Below are positions 1-8,418 of a stretch of DNA of 64,000 nt, in pieces. How positions within the stretch are numbered: position 1 is the first letter of the stretch; every line of letters starts with the position of its first letter. The stretch comes from Bacillus sp. BP-3 (lineage in GTDB: Bacteria > Bacillota > Bacilli > Bacillales > Bacillaceae_G), in NCBI RefSeq assembly GCF_028401955.1, contig NZ_JAQOTJ010000012.1, positions 62,001-126,000 of the forward strand. The letters run 5' to 3'. The position numbers were made by a program, and so were the translations under genes. Below the pieces are notes generated by a model. It saw nothing but the letters and a program-made list of their open reading frames with translations. It had not been told where the DNA came from and searched no databases.

Positions 1-39
1 ATAAATAATAAATATCTTAAATCTCAAAGGAGAATGATA

Positions 40-609
40 ATGAAAATTTGGGAATTGAGAAGTTCGTTTGATGACTATGAATCCTTTCAACTATTGAATT
101 ATAAAGAAGACAAAAAATATTTTGAAGGGAAATTCAACTCTACAGCAGTTTTATTAGATTCATGGGGAGAAATATTCATTGAATGTATAGAAGAAGGAAA
201 TCAAAGCGACTGTCCGCATTTCTGGGGAGAAACTGGTTCAATAATGATTAGTGAACAAGCAAAAAATTTATTAGAGCCTTTAATAGGTGCTAATGTTGAA
301 TTTCTTCCACTTGTTCATAATAAAACAAATGAAGTATATTATCTAGTCCATGTTTTAAATGTACTAGATGCAATTGACAGTAATAAAGCAATCTTTAAAA
401 AATTAATCACAGGTCTAGTAATAGGATGTGAAAAATTCGCATTTATTCCTAATACTGTTCACAATGAAATGATTTTTAAAGTATATATAAATCAAAGAAT
501 TCATCCTACTTCGGTTTTCGTATCAGATGAATTTAGAAATACAATTTTAAAAAATGATTTAAAAGGCTTTAAATTTATTGAGGTATGGGATTCGGAATCA
601 AGTATATAA
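40..609 (+). CDS. Imm11-like (DUF1629-type) immunity protein
   Basis: Predicted 189-aa cytoplasmic protein with no signal peptide or membrane segment. It resembles the Imm11/DUF1629 family of immunity proteins from polymorphic toxin systems: an early WGE segment, a PHFW motif, a block in which the chain helps define a SEQAKNLLEPLI-like helix followed by VEFLPL, a YYLVHVLNVLDAID strand pair, and a C-terminal VSDEF...LKGFKFIEV ending. Family assignment is from memory of this pattern. The start at 40 is preferred over the ATG at 34 because the AAAGGAG site then has normal spacing. It is on the plus strand, opposite to the phage late genes and convergent with the endolysin. A cognate toxin would be expected upstream, outside the window. 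Confidence 0.6.
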   Translation: MKIWELRSSFDDYESFQLLNYKEDKKYFEGKFNSTAVLLDSWGEIFIECIEEGNQSDCPHFWGETGSIMISEQAKNLLEPLIGANVEFLPLVHNKTNEVYYLVHVLNVLDAIDSNKAIFKKLITGLVIGCEKFAFIPNTVHNEMIFKVYINQRIHPTSVFVSDEFRNTILKNDLKGFKFIEVWDSESSI

Positions 610-645
610 TCAAAGTTCTAATTTAATCATGCTGTAAACTAAAGA

Positions 646-677
646 AAATCCGACTCATATTAGATTGAGTCGGATTT
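646..677. terminator. Bidirectional terminator between Imm11-like gene and endolysin
   Basis: Perfect 11-bp inverted repeat (AAATCCGACTC / GAGTCGGATTT) with a 10-nt loop, lying between two convergent stop codons. It can serve both genes. Confidence 0.8.
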
Positions 678-681
678 ATTA

Positions 682-1746
682 TTACTTCACACTCACATAA
701 GTTGGACTAGCCGTAATATAAAACGTCTTACCTCTAGAATTATGTACTCTATATTGAGAAGAACCGTTTACATTAACTTTTTCGTCAATTGTAAATCCTA
801 ACCCTGTATCAACACTTCCAGCCACATCTTTATCATTCCAAGATGGCTTATCATAGAAACGTAAATTATCTACTTTAGATACAACACGTTTTCCTACCAC
901 TGATGAATCCACTGTACTTTTCTTCTCAAAGCGAATATAAGAAGGATCATATTTCACCCATTGTCCTGCACCTAAGTCTAACCATCCATTTTTCTCACCA
1001 TATACAATATAGCTTTCTGGTTTATTTAATTTACGAATCACAGAATAGCTTGTATCTGCGCCTTTACGTAAATTAATATTAGTACCTAAAACATATGCTA
1101 CTCCGTCAGTAACAACAGTTGGCTGTTCTGCTGGTTTAGAGGGTTGATTTGGAACAGAAGTGTCTACACTAGAATTATCATACGCACGTTGTACATCAGC
1201 TCTAAATTGTGCTTCAGATACTCCATGTGAAGCAAGGTAATCTAATGGGTCTTCATGATCAGTTCCACCCAAATATTTTGTTACGTCATAGTGAGTCCAT
1301 AATCCTTTCTCAACAGATAGCCCTCTATCACGTAGAATCTTAGCTAATAGTTTCACATACTTATCGTATGAAGATTTAAACTTGTCATAATCTGCTGTTT
1401 CACATAGCTCTACATGAACGAATCGTTTATTTGCAGATGATCCAGCACCATAAGCTGCGTATTTCGTGTCTGCAATCTGAATTGTTTCATTCCAATCGAC
1501 TGCGTAGTGAACGAATGCATTTTGCCATGTGCGAGTCTCATACTTCCAAATGTTCACCGCAGGTGCTTCAGGAGTTGCTGTACTATGAGCTACAACCCCT
1601 TCATACATTCCTACACCGTTTCGATAGGGGTTGTGAGGTAAGCCATCAATAATTAATACTCTGTCTGCAAATGCTCCTGTTGTGAATGAGAATAAGAGTA
1701 GTAGAGTTGTAAACATTGAGGTGATAAGTTTGATTGATTTTTTCAT
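682..1746 (-). CDS. Phage endolysin, N-acetylmuramoyl-L-alanine amidase with signal peptide and SH3 domains
   Basis: 354 aa. Residues 1-27 form a typical Sec signal peptide (KK, hydrophobic core, AFA cleavage site). Residues about 28-195 are an Amidase_2 (type 2 Zn amidase) domain with likely ligands/catalytic residues H54, E113, H152 and H164; this cleaves the MurNAc-L-Ala bond of peptidoglycan. Two bacterial SH3-like cell-wall-binding repeats follow at about 215-275 and 285-350. The start codon overlaps the stop of the upstream holin gene (TAATG), so the two are translationally coupled. A secreted endolysin would not strictly need a holin to cross the membrane, which is unusual for phages of this type. 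Confidence 0.92.
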   Translation of the reverse strand: MKKSIKLITSMFTTLLLLFSFTTGAFADRVLIIDGLPHNPYRNGVGMYEGVVAHSTATPEAPAVNIWKYETRTWQNAFVHYAVDWNETIQIADTKYAAYGAGSSANKRFVHVELCETADYDKFKSSYDKYVKLLAKILRDRGLSVEKGLWTHYDVTKYLGGTDHEDPLDYLASHGVSEAQFRADVQRAYDNSSVDTSVPNQPSKPAEQPTVVTDGVAYVLGTNINLRKGADTSYSVIRKLNKPESYIVYGEKNGWLDLGAGQWVKYDPSYIRFEKKSTVDSSVVGKRVVSKVDNLRFYDKPSWNDKDVAGSVDTGLGFTIDEKVNVNGSSQYRVHNSRGKTFYITASPTYVSVK

Positions 1747-1973
1747 TACACATCACCATTCCCCAAGACTTTTTGTTTAATATCAGATACATCTTTTGAT
1801 AATGAACCAAAGGCTTTTGCTTGTTCTTCGATTACTCCTTGGTTTTTCTCAATAACAGCTTGTAATTTAATTTCTCGTTCCTTGCTCTCTTTTCGTGAAT
1901 CAAAAAATAGCCAAACAAAAAGGGCTGCTAAGAGCCCTTGTGATAACGCTAATTTAAAAATTTCTTCTGTCAT
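1746..1973 (-). CDS. BhlA/UviB-type holin-like protein
   Basis: 75 aa with one N-terminal transmembrane helix (about residues 8-25, ending in LFFDSRKE) followed by a charged, coiled-coil-like tail with many K/E. This is the BhlA/UviB holin-like architecture often found next to Bacillus amidase genes. It is preceded by an AAAGGAGATGAA site and ends in the start codon of the endolysin, so it is the first gene of the lysis cassette. A terminator-like hairpin (2006-2076) separates it from the gene upstream. Confidence 0.8.
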   Translation of the reverse strand: MTEEIFKLALSQGLLAALFVWLFFDSRKESKEREIKLQAVIEKNQGVIEEQAKAFGSLSKDVSDIKQKVLGNGDV

Positions 1974-2005
1974 AAATATTATTCATCTCCTTTCAAAAAT
2001 AAAAA

Positions 2006-2076
2006 AAGGAACTCCGCTTCTTTTGTCGAAATGCTGTAATGCTAATTGCAACATTTCTAAAGAAAGGAGATTCCTT
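2006..2076. promoter_or_regulatory. Long hairpin sequestering a plus-strand RBS; minus-strand terminator
   Basis: Arms 2006-2023 and 2059-2076 pair over about 16 bp with small bulges, enclosing a 35-nt loop. On the minus strand the right arm is followed by TTTTTTT, forming a terminator upstream of the holin. On the plus strand the 3' arm contains the GGAG of a ribosome binding site and ends exactly before the ATG at 2077. Confidence 0.6.
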
Positions 2077-2181
2077 ATGTCCAAAAATTCTCAATCAAAT
2101 GCTACTTCTTCCCCAGTCACAGAAACACGTTCAGGAGAAAGACCTACATTGGTTGCTCCTCAACCTCCGGTGAAGAAGTAA
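2077..2181 (+). CDS. 34-aa Ser/Thr/Pro-rich phage peptide
   Basis: Starts at an ATG with an excellent AAAGGAGATTCCTT site. The product is hydrophilic, rich in S, T and P, with a PPVKK C-terminus and no signal or membrane segment; no family is recognised. It is the only plus-strand ORF in the late region and its 3' end overlaps, in antisense, the end of the membrane-protein gene at 2144-2848. Its RBS lies in the 3' arm of a long hairpin, so translation may be controlled by RNA folding. It could be spurious, but the RBS quality and codon pattern favour a real small gene. Confidence 0.5.
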   Translation: MSKNSQSNATSSPVTETRSGERPTLVAPQPPVKK

Positions 2182-2848
2182 CAGTAGGATTTAAATGATC
2201 CAGTTCATTGACTACTATTCCTGATTTTGTGTCTACATAACTTCTTTTAACAGGATACTTATAGTACTCATGTGATTCTTTCCATTCTTCAGATTGATCT
2301 AGTATTAAGGATCGTTCCGTCTCAAAAGGACGGGACATCCTAATCACAGCTCCATATGTTTTTTCATCAGGTTTATCAATTTTGTAAATTTCCACAATAA
2401 GTGCTTTTTCCTCAGCTTGTTCAAGCCTAAAAAAGAATGTATCCCATACACTCGTATCTTCTGAAAGTCTAGATGTTTTACGTTGTACCCTTACTCTATT
2501 AACCAACTTCAAAACCATTTTGTACAAATACTTTCCCCACATATAAGCAACTAAAAAGCTAAAACAAGTACTCAATAACACGTAACTCATCAAAAATAAT
2601 AAATTTGTTGATAGAATACTTATATCTTTAATGTCGGTAAGATAAATTATTGGAATTGATAATAGATATACTGATAGGTTATACATAATTATTGTTAAAC
2701 AAGTAGTTGGAACCCAAAGTAAAGCAACAAGCCCTACCATTTCAGTAGGTGTATGTTTAACTGTTGGATTTAATCCAAACAATTGCAACCAAAAATATGC
2801 AAGTAACCCCGGTAAAGAAAATATGATTATCGAAATAAACTGTTCCAT
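2144..2848 (-). CDS. DUF6338-like phage membrane protein
   Basis: 234 aa. Three hydrophobic segments lie in the first half: residues about 3-25 (LPGLLAYFWL), 38-70, and 80-110; the C-terminal half (about 125-234) is soluble, charged, and predicted cytoplasmic. An N-terminal LPG followed by membrane helices and a C-terminal soluble strand-rich domain matches DUF6338 proteins as I recall them, which occur in phages and near defence genes. It lies between the tail genes and the holin, a usual site for morons, so superinfection exclusion is a possible role but is not shown by the sequence. Confidence 0.5.
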   Translation of the reverse strand: MEQFISIIIFSLPGLLAYFWLQLFGLNPTVKHTPTEMVGLVALLWVPTTCLTIIMYNLSVYLLSIPIIYLTDIKDISILSTNLLFLMSYVLLSTCFSFLVAYMWGKYLYKMVLKLVNRVRVQRKTSRLSEDTSVWDTFFFRLEQAEEKALIVEIYKIDKPDEKTYGAVIRMSRPFETERSLILDQSEEWKESHEYYKYPVKRSYVDTKSGIVVNELDHLNPTVTSSPEVEEQPM

Positions 2849-2965
2849 ATACTCACCTCATCATATAGATTTCTTTATATAAAACAAATATTCCTTTTCT
2901 ATATTAAATAAAAAGAGAGATACCACTTCCCTTTTTATTATAAATGCTGTATTTTGTTTTAAAGA

Positions 2966-3002
2966 ATAAAAAAAGCCTTACTTATTTAGTAGACTTGGGC
3001 TT
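2966..3002 (-). terminator. Terminator at end of tail operon
   Basis: On the minus strand AAGCC and GGCTT pair around an inner ACT/AGT stem and are followed by seven T residues. It overlaps the stop codon of the 55-aa gene at 2982-3149. Confidence 0.5.
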
Positions 3003-3149
3003 CAACTTCTCATTTACTTCTCTTAAATTATGATTTTCTGTTTCTAACTCGATTACGCGTGCCAAATAAATGTTTTTCTCTTGGATGGCTGCGTTTAGCT
3101 GTTCTTCCACCACTTTTGCGTAAAGTTCTGTGTTTGCTGTTATTTTCAT
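2982..3149 (-). CDS. Small coiled-coil phage protein overlapping the tail gene
   Basis: 55 aa, beginning MKITANTELYAKVVEE and continuing as a charged helix with heptad-like spacing of I/L/V, probably a coiled coil. It has a good AAAAGGTGATTATTG site before the ATG at 3149. It overlaps the last 122 nt of the large tail gene in another frame. In that overlap the tail frame encodes an odd Arg/Lys/Ser-rich tail while this frame has normal codon use, so this frame is the better-supported product. Function unknown; probably a minor tail or assembly protein. Confidence 0.7.
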   Translation of the reverse strand: MKITANTELYAKVVEEQLNAAIQEKNIYLARVIELETENHNLREVNEKLKPKSTK

Positions 3150-6100
3150 CAATAATCACCTTTTCTATTTGATTTAATCTATCATCTGTTTTCCGTACAT
3201 ATTGCTGAAAACCCCTTATTGTAACTGATAAAGAAGCATATAAATTTACACCTTGTCGATTTGCATCTGTGAACGAAATAGGACAATCATCTACCATGAA
3301 TCCATAGTATTTAGGAATATCATTTAACGTGTATGGAGCTTCTCCTTCTTCCCTTTTCTCACGCATTTCATATAATTTTGCTACATCACTTTTAAAGTGG
3401 TATTCTTTGATTTTTAACTCTAAAACACTTTTTAAGGCATCAAACTGTAAATCTTTTATATACGTTTTCAGTTTTCGTTGGGATGTAGTTTTATATTCGG
3501 TTGCTACCATACCGCTGTGACTTCCACCATTACCAGATTTCACTTGTAAATATCCATTCCAACCATCGTCACTACAAATCATTGACTTATACAATGTTAT
3601 ATGTGAACCAACATCTTCAGTAATCCATTCATTTTGATATCTTCCCTCTCTAATAAATTTAAGTCCATCCGATCTGAAGATACCAAATTCCTTTCCGCGA
3701 GGATTGCTACATTTTACAATAGGACGCCAACCTTCTTCTTCCGCATAAGCCTTTGCAAATACACTTTTATTTTCACCCCTATCATTAATAGACAAAATGC
3801 TCGCTCCATAGTTTGCACTATCATTTCCTATCGAAAACGACACACCAAGAGCATTCAATTCAGCTGCATATTTCTCTTTTCCGTTAGAATCAAAAGTTTT
3901 TGCATAGAGCGCTCCACCTTGCAGACCAGTCTCAAATCGCGCTGTATTCCAATTGATTGGATCAGGAGTTGTTTTCCATTCTGAAAATATCTTCCCGCCA
4001 GATGTCATTTCTGCTTTCTTATTTTTATCGTTCGGATCAATGGCTCTAATGGTGATACCTTCGAGCAATTTACCAGCAATACTTTCAGCTGTAACAGCAC
4101 CAATTAAATTTATACGCTTTGCTTCGATTTTAATTTGTTCAGCCGTTTGGTTAATACTTGAGATGATATTACCAACTTTAACTGTGCTAAGAATGTCTTT
4201 TTCAGTAACACTGATACGCGCTTCCATCGTTTTTACATAAGCATCGGTTGCATATTTTCCATCAGATTCTACTCGTGTATACACTTCTGTCTTTTTGGCT
4301 GCAAGAGTGATACCTTCTTTATTAGCTGTTATGTCCCGGTCAATTTGTTCTATTTTCTTGTTGTAATCAGCTGTGGCTACTTTTTCAGCAATTTGGCTTA
4401 ATAACTCATCTTTTCCAACAATATCAGCTGCATTCTCCGTAAACTCAGATGGCTTTGTGCCACGCTGCAACATCATTTTAGATGCCCATAGTCGACCATT
4501 TCGGATTAAATAGAACCTAGCATCAACAAATGCTGTTCCTACTGGTGCCCTAAATGTCCCATATGCAAATTTCCAAACATTATTTTCTAGAGGGAGAAAA
4601 TCTACATTTGGGGCTAATATTCTTACACCAGAAGCATTGAAAAATTCTATTTCTAACCTTAACCCTCTATCAATTTTAGTTTTGTCATCCGTCATAAACC
4701 AACCAGACGCAACGAAATCTTCACCTGCAACCGCTGGAACCTTTTCACTAATGGCACCACGCCAACTATCAGCTGTTAAACCACTTTGATCTGTTTTCAT
4801 ACTATAAGCACCGTTATACGTAACATTTATATCACGTGTAACATTAGGTGCGAATGACCAATGATTCGAATCTGTTTTTAATAATGAGTTTCTAATTAAG
4901 TTACTCATACCAATACTACTCATATAGTTCCCAACTTCAGTAATGGTTACTTTTCCTTTAATGGCTTCTGCTTGTGTTTCAAGTGTAGCTTGTGCCTGTT
5001 TGAGTTGTTCTCCCTGTGCCGTCTGTGCTTTTTCTACAGTTTCAACACTTTGTTTAATGCTGTTCGTTGTTTCTTCAAAATTAACTTTTGTAACAGCACC
5101 AATTTCTTCTGGTGCATTCACACCAATTTTAGACCATTCTGTCCCAGTCCACAGATAGAGCATATTGGGTTTTTCGCTTGTATTGAGCCACAAGGACTTT
5201 CCAGGCTCTAAGTTTTGAGTCGGTTCTGCATTACTCTCAATAATAGTAGTTTGAAAGTTCTTTTGATTTTCTTTCACAAGCTCCGCAAGTTTCTTTGCGG
5301 TTTCACTTTCCTTTTTGGCTTCTTCAACTTTTTCTTCTGTTATAGCATTGATACGGTCAGTATACTTATTGGATTCCTCTAATAGCTTTTTATCTAATTC
5401 TTTTACGACGGAAAGAATATCAGCCGTCCATTTCTTTTGTTCTTCCGTTCTATCCACAAGTTCATCTCGTTTGTTACTAAACTCGTAAATGTTTGGTGTT
5501 TCTTCAAATGGATAACGAGTCCGCTTTACAACGCGTACATCAAAATCCATATTGTACTTATGATGCTGTAGAATCGCTTTATCGCTAACTTTCGGTTCGT
5601 TAGAATCGTCAAAATTAGCTTCTTTATGATCTACAGTGATAGAAACAACAGGGATATCATTAACGGCTGCCTTACATTTTTCCAACGCTGTTGCATTGTC
5701 TTTTACACGATCATCATCAATGTTTTCAGCTTGTCTGTAACGAATTAATTCAGGCATTTTATATTTCAATGGCGATTCATAATAATACGTAAACTGTTGC
5801 CCTTCACCCTCTTCTTTAGATTGTGTATGACCGAGTAATAAAACAGAGAACGAACAATTACTATCATCTGTTGTTTTCTTAATAGCATTTACGTTATAAC
5901 CAAACTTATATAATTTGTCTGTCGTTTTACCGATTCTATCCGCAAAGATAACAGTCATATTATCGAATATACATTCAATATCGAAGCGATCCAATAGCTT
6001 TCGAATCATTTTCATTCGGCTTTCGCCGCCGAAGTTATCGAACTGTAATTGAGTTTGTTTTGAGCAACGATTGATGTATTTGAAGTTACTTCTCTCAAAT

Positions 6101-6441
6101 GTATGTGATAATGCTTCCTCTATAGAAAAGTAACCTGAAACCTTTTTTTCTTGCGTTTGTAAAGATAATTCAGCACCAATTTGAATCGCATCACAATCTT
6201 TAAATCCAAGTTCATCTTGATGATCAACTAAAATAATATAGTACTGTCCTTCAAAGATAAGTAGGTTCCTATCTTCCACATATGGATACACACGCTTATT
6301 CATCTCTGTATCTGGAACTTCGAAGCGAATAGAGGACGGTTCGTTCTTGCCCTCTATCACCTCAAAAAGTTTCATATCAACTAAATGAAATTGCTCACCC
6401 GTTGATAACTGTTCAATTTTCGGTCTTTCCACTCGCTTCAT
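3028..6441 (-). CDS. Tal-like tail protein with C-terminal S74-type chaperone domain
   Basis: 1,137 aa. Residues 1-400 resemble the prophage endopeptidase/tail tip (Prophage_tail) domain that follows Dit in siphoviruses; coiled-coil segments (about 335-390 and 455-500) separate it from a carbohydrate-binding-like domain at about 510-670, more coiled coil, then a spike region. Near residue 990 the chain reads TSQRKLKTYIKDL and continues as a peptidase S74/intramolecular chaperone of endosialidase type, with a candidate Ser-Lys dyad for self-cleavage after trimerisation. The last 45 residues are strongly basic and overlap another gene, so they may be a late extension. It is adjacent to the Dit and fibre genes. 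Confidence 0.82.
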   Translation of the reverse strand: MKRVERPKIEQLSTGEQFHLVDMKLFEVIEGKNEPSSIRFEVPDTEMNKRVYPYVEDRNLLIFEGQYYIILVDHQDELGFKDCDAIQIGAELSLQTQEKKVSGYFSIEEALSHTFERSNFKYINRCSKQTQLQFDNFGGESRMKMIRKLLDRFDIECIFDNMTVIFADRIGKTTDKLYKFGYNVNAIKKTTDDSNCSFSVLLLGHTQSKEEGEGQQFTYYYESPLKYKMPELIRYRQAENIDDDRVKDNATALEKCKAAVNDIPVVSITVDHKEANFDDSNEPKVSDKAILQHHKYNMDFDVRVVKRTRYPFEETPNIYEFSNKRDELVDRTEEQKKWTADILSVVKELDKKLLEESNKYTDRINAITEEKVEEAKKESETAKKLAELVKENQKNFQTTIIESNAEPTQNLEPGKSLWLNTSEKPNMLYLWTGTEWSKIGVNAPEEIGAVTKVNFEETTNSIKQSVETVEKAQTAQGEQLKQAQATLETQAEAIKGKVTITEVGNYMSSIGMSNLIRNSLLKTDSNHWSFAPNVTRDINVTYNGAYSMKTDQSGLTADSWRGAISEKVPAVAGEDFVASGWFMTDDKTKIDRGLRLEIEFFNASGVRILAPNVDFLPLENNVWKFAYGTFRAPVGTAFVDARFYLIRNGRLWASKMMLQRGTKPSEFTENAADIVGKDELLSQIAEKVATADYNKKIEQIDRDITANKEGITLAAKKTEVYTRVESDGKYATDAYVKTMEARISVTEKDILSTVKVGNIISSINQTAEQIKIEAKRINLIGAVTAESIAGKLLEGITIRAIDPNDKNKKAEMTSGGKIFSEWKTTPDPINWNTARFETGLQGGALYAKTFDSNGKEKYAAELNALGVSFSIGNDSANYGASILSINDRGENKSVFAKAYAEEEGWRPIVKCSNPRGKEFGIFRSDGLKFIREGRYQNEWITEDVGSHITLYKSMICSDDGWNGYLQVKSGNGGSHSGMVATEYKTTSQRKLKTYIKDLQFDALKSVLELKIKEYHFKSDVAKLYEMREKREEGEAPYTLNDIPKYYGFMVDDCPISFTDANRQGVNLYASLSVTIRGFQQYVRKTDDRLNQIEKVIIDENNSKHRTLRKSGGRTAKRSHPREKHLFGTRNRVRNRKS

Positions 6442-6442
6442 A

Positions 6443-8407
6443 CTACCAACCCACTTCTAAATAATCGATTTTATTATTGTGATTAGAACCAACTTGCGAG
6501 AAAGCACCACCTTTAATAATCACATTATTAATAATGCTATCTTGTAAGTTCTCTACTCGTAATGTTCTAACTTGGACATTTGAAAGAATCGATCTAAATA
6601 CTTTTTTATTCCCATTATCAATAGCTAATTCACCTATGTGGACATCAGCACGGGAATCCCAACCATTTTTATTGTTGTATTTGACTGTTCCACCGTTTAG
6701 TCCCCAATCAAGGGTAAAGTAATTCCAAATACCATCTTCCCAACATTCTTGTACGTCTGGATTGGTAATTTTAGCACTAAAACCATAATCTGTTGTGATA
6801 CCTTTTGCAAACGATCGAATAACAGGATTGGAAATACGAACATTTTTATATTGCGGTGCATTGTCACCTTCCTTACTTTTGAACCAAACACCGCGTGATG
6901 TTTCTTTACTTTTACCATTTCGAATATTAACACCTGTTATTGTAAAATCCTCACAAGTATCATTAAGAATTTGGAATACTAAACCATGTCCAATATCATT
7001 TCCGACTACTTTTTCTGTTTTGAAATAAGACATATTGTTGAATAATCCAAGTTCTTCTAGTACATTCTCAGCTTGTACATTATAAGTGATATTCTTATGA
7101 ATCACTTTGTCTACCGGTGCAATCTCAGCTAGTCCCTTTTTAGTATTTTTCATTTTAAGAATGACTTTAACATTATCGCAAGGTGTCTTATCGTAAGGCT
7201 TTGTATTTTGATTCGTAAGCGTATTTGTATCAATAACAACATAAATACCTACTGTAGCACCTGGCGATGTCGTAGCGGTACAATCCACAGCTTCTATATT
7301 TATTTCTGAATCTTTAACAGCATTTAAAGCGACATACGATTGTGACTCACCGCCATTTATAATTTTTGTATCAATCACAACATCTTGACAATGTGATAGT
7401 ACAAATGCTTTTGTATCTTTCGTCTTTTTCAGATCAAATACTCCACCTTTAAAAACAATTCCCATCGTTTTATCATATCCGCCAATATTAACAACATCTT
7501 TATTAGTAAAGAACGTTGTACTTCCTGCCTTTAAAACAAATAAAGCGTTAGGATCAGCGCGGATATTAATATTACTTGGAATTTCTATATCACCAATTGT
7601 GTACGTACCTGCTGGAATATCCAACGTTTTGCCTGCCGATTCACTTAATGCTTTTTGAAAATCCGAGTAATAATTAACACTGTTATAAGGAATCATGGCA
7701 CGAATTGCAGCATTTAATGAAGGGTGGGCTGCTTTTACATTTAAAACTTCTTGTTTGATGTCGTCGTAGGCACCAAATAAAGCTAACTGCTTCCAATCAG
7801 TCCAAACACCACCAGATTTTTTTCTAACATATAGACTATTTTCAGATGCAACATTCAAACTGTATGCAATTTGCATACAAGCATAATTATTATCATCATG
7901 AGAATAGACTTGAATGTACCACGATCCTTGCTCTTTAGGAGCGTTTTTAAGATTAGATCCTTTATAAAACCCACCTTTAGTTACTGTATTCAGATCACTT
8001 GCATCTTGAATTGCGATATTATTACCAGTATCAGCAGTCAACTTTACTTGTTGAAAGTTATTTGTATTATCAAGTTTTATTTTTACCTTCTGATTAAAAT
8101 CATATAAAGTTTTTTCGCCTAATCGCGCTGCCACTACCTCATCAAAATTCGCTGGTTTGACTGCTAAGAAATCCGAAATCATATTCTTAACCACATTTAA
8201 AACATTTGTATCGCCATCTTGAATTGCTTTTTCTAATGTCGCTTTATCAATTCCATATCTATTTAAAAAACTATTAAAATCATTTACTAACTTACTATGG
8301 TTGATTTCGTTTTGAGTTATCCCGCCATAAATTAAGTCTATTTCTTCATTCAGTTGCATTCGCTCATCAGCGTTTATAGGACTATTAATGTAATGTTTTC
8401 TTTGCAT
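6443..8407 (-). CDS. Tail fibre/spike with right-handed beta-helix (receptor-binding candidate)
   Basis: 654 aa. The N-terminal ~100 residues are helical with coiled-coil character, for attachment to the tail. Residues about 125-205 look like a phage knob/pyocin-knob module (GGFYKGSNLKNAP ... SLYVRKKSGGVWTDWKQL). From about 235 to the end, IPAGTYTIGDIEIPSNINI and many short V/I/N-rich turns indicate a pectate-lyase-like right-handed parallel beta-helix, typical of spikes that bind or cleave cell-surface glycans. It ends 1 bp before the start of the Tal-like gene, in the same operon. Whether it has lyase/hydrolase activity cannot be told from sequence. Confidence 0.8.
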   Translation of the reverse strand: MQRKHYINSPINADERMQLNEEIDLIYGGITQNEINHSKLVNDFNSFLNRYGIDKATLEKAIQDGDTNVLNVVKNMISDFLAVKPANFDEVVAARLGEKTLYDFNQKVKIKLDNTNNFQQVKLTADTGNNIAIQDASDLNTVTKGGFYKGSNLKNAPKEQGSWYIQVYSHDDNNYACMQIAYSLNVASENSLYVRKKSGGVWTDWKQLALFGAYDDIKQEVLNVKAAHPSLNAAIRAMIPYNSVNYYSDFQKALSESAGKTLDIPAGTYTIGDIEIPSNINIRADPNALFVLKAGSTTFFTNKDVVNIGGYDKTMGIVFKGGVFDLKKTKDTKAFVLSHCQDVVIDTKIINGGESQSYVALNAVKDSEINIEAVDCTATTSPGATVGIYVVIDTNTLTNQNTKPYDKTPCDNVKVILKMKNTKKGLAEIAPVDKVIHKNITYNVQAENVLEELGLFNNMSYFKTEKVVGNDIGHGLVFQILNDTCEDFTITGVNIRNGKSKETSRGVWFKSKEGDNAPQYKNVRISNPVIRSFAKGITTDYGFSAKITNPDVQECWEDGIWNYFTLDWGLNGGTVKYNNKNGWDSRADVHIGELAIDNGNKKVFRSILSNVQVRTLRVENLQDSIINNVIIKGGAFSQVGSNHNNKIDYLEVGW

Positions 8408-8418
8408 TCTCTCTCCCC

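Noticed and set aside
1882-2181. 99-codon plus-strand ORF
   Set aside because: Its first part is antisense to the holin gene; only the 3' part from the ATG at 2077 has an RBS, so the shorter form is reported.
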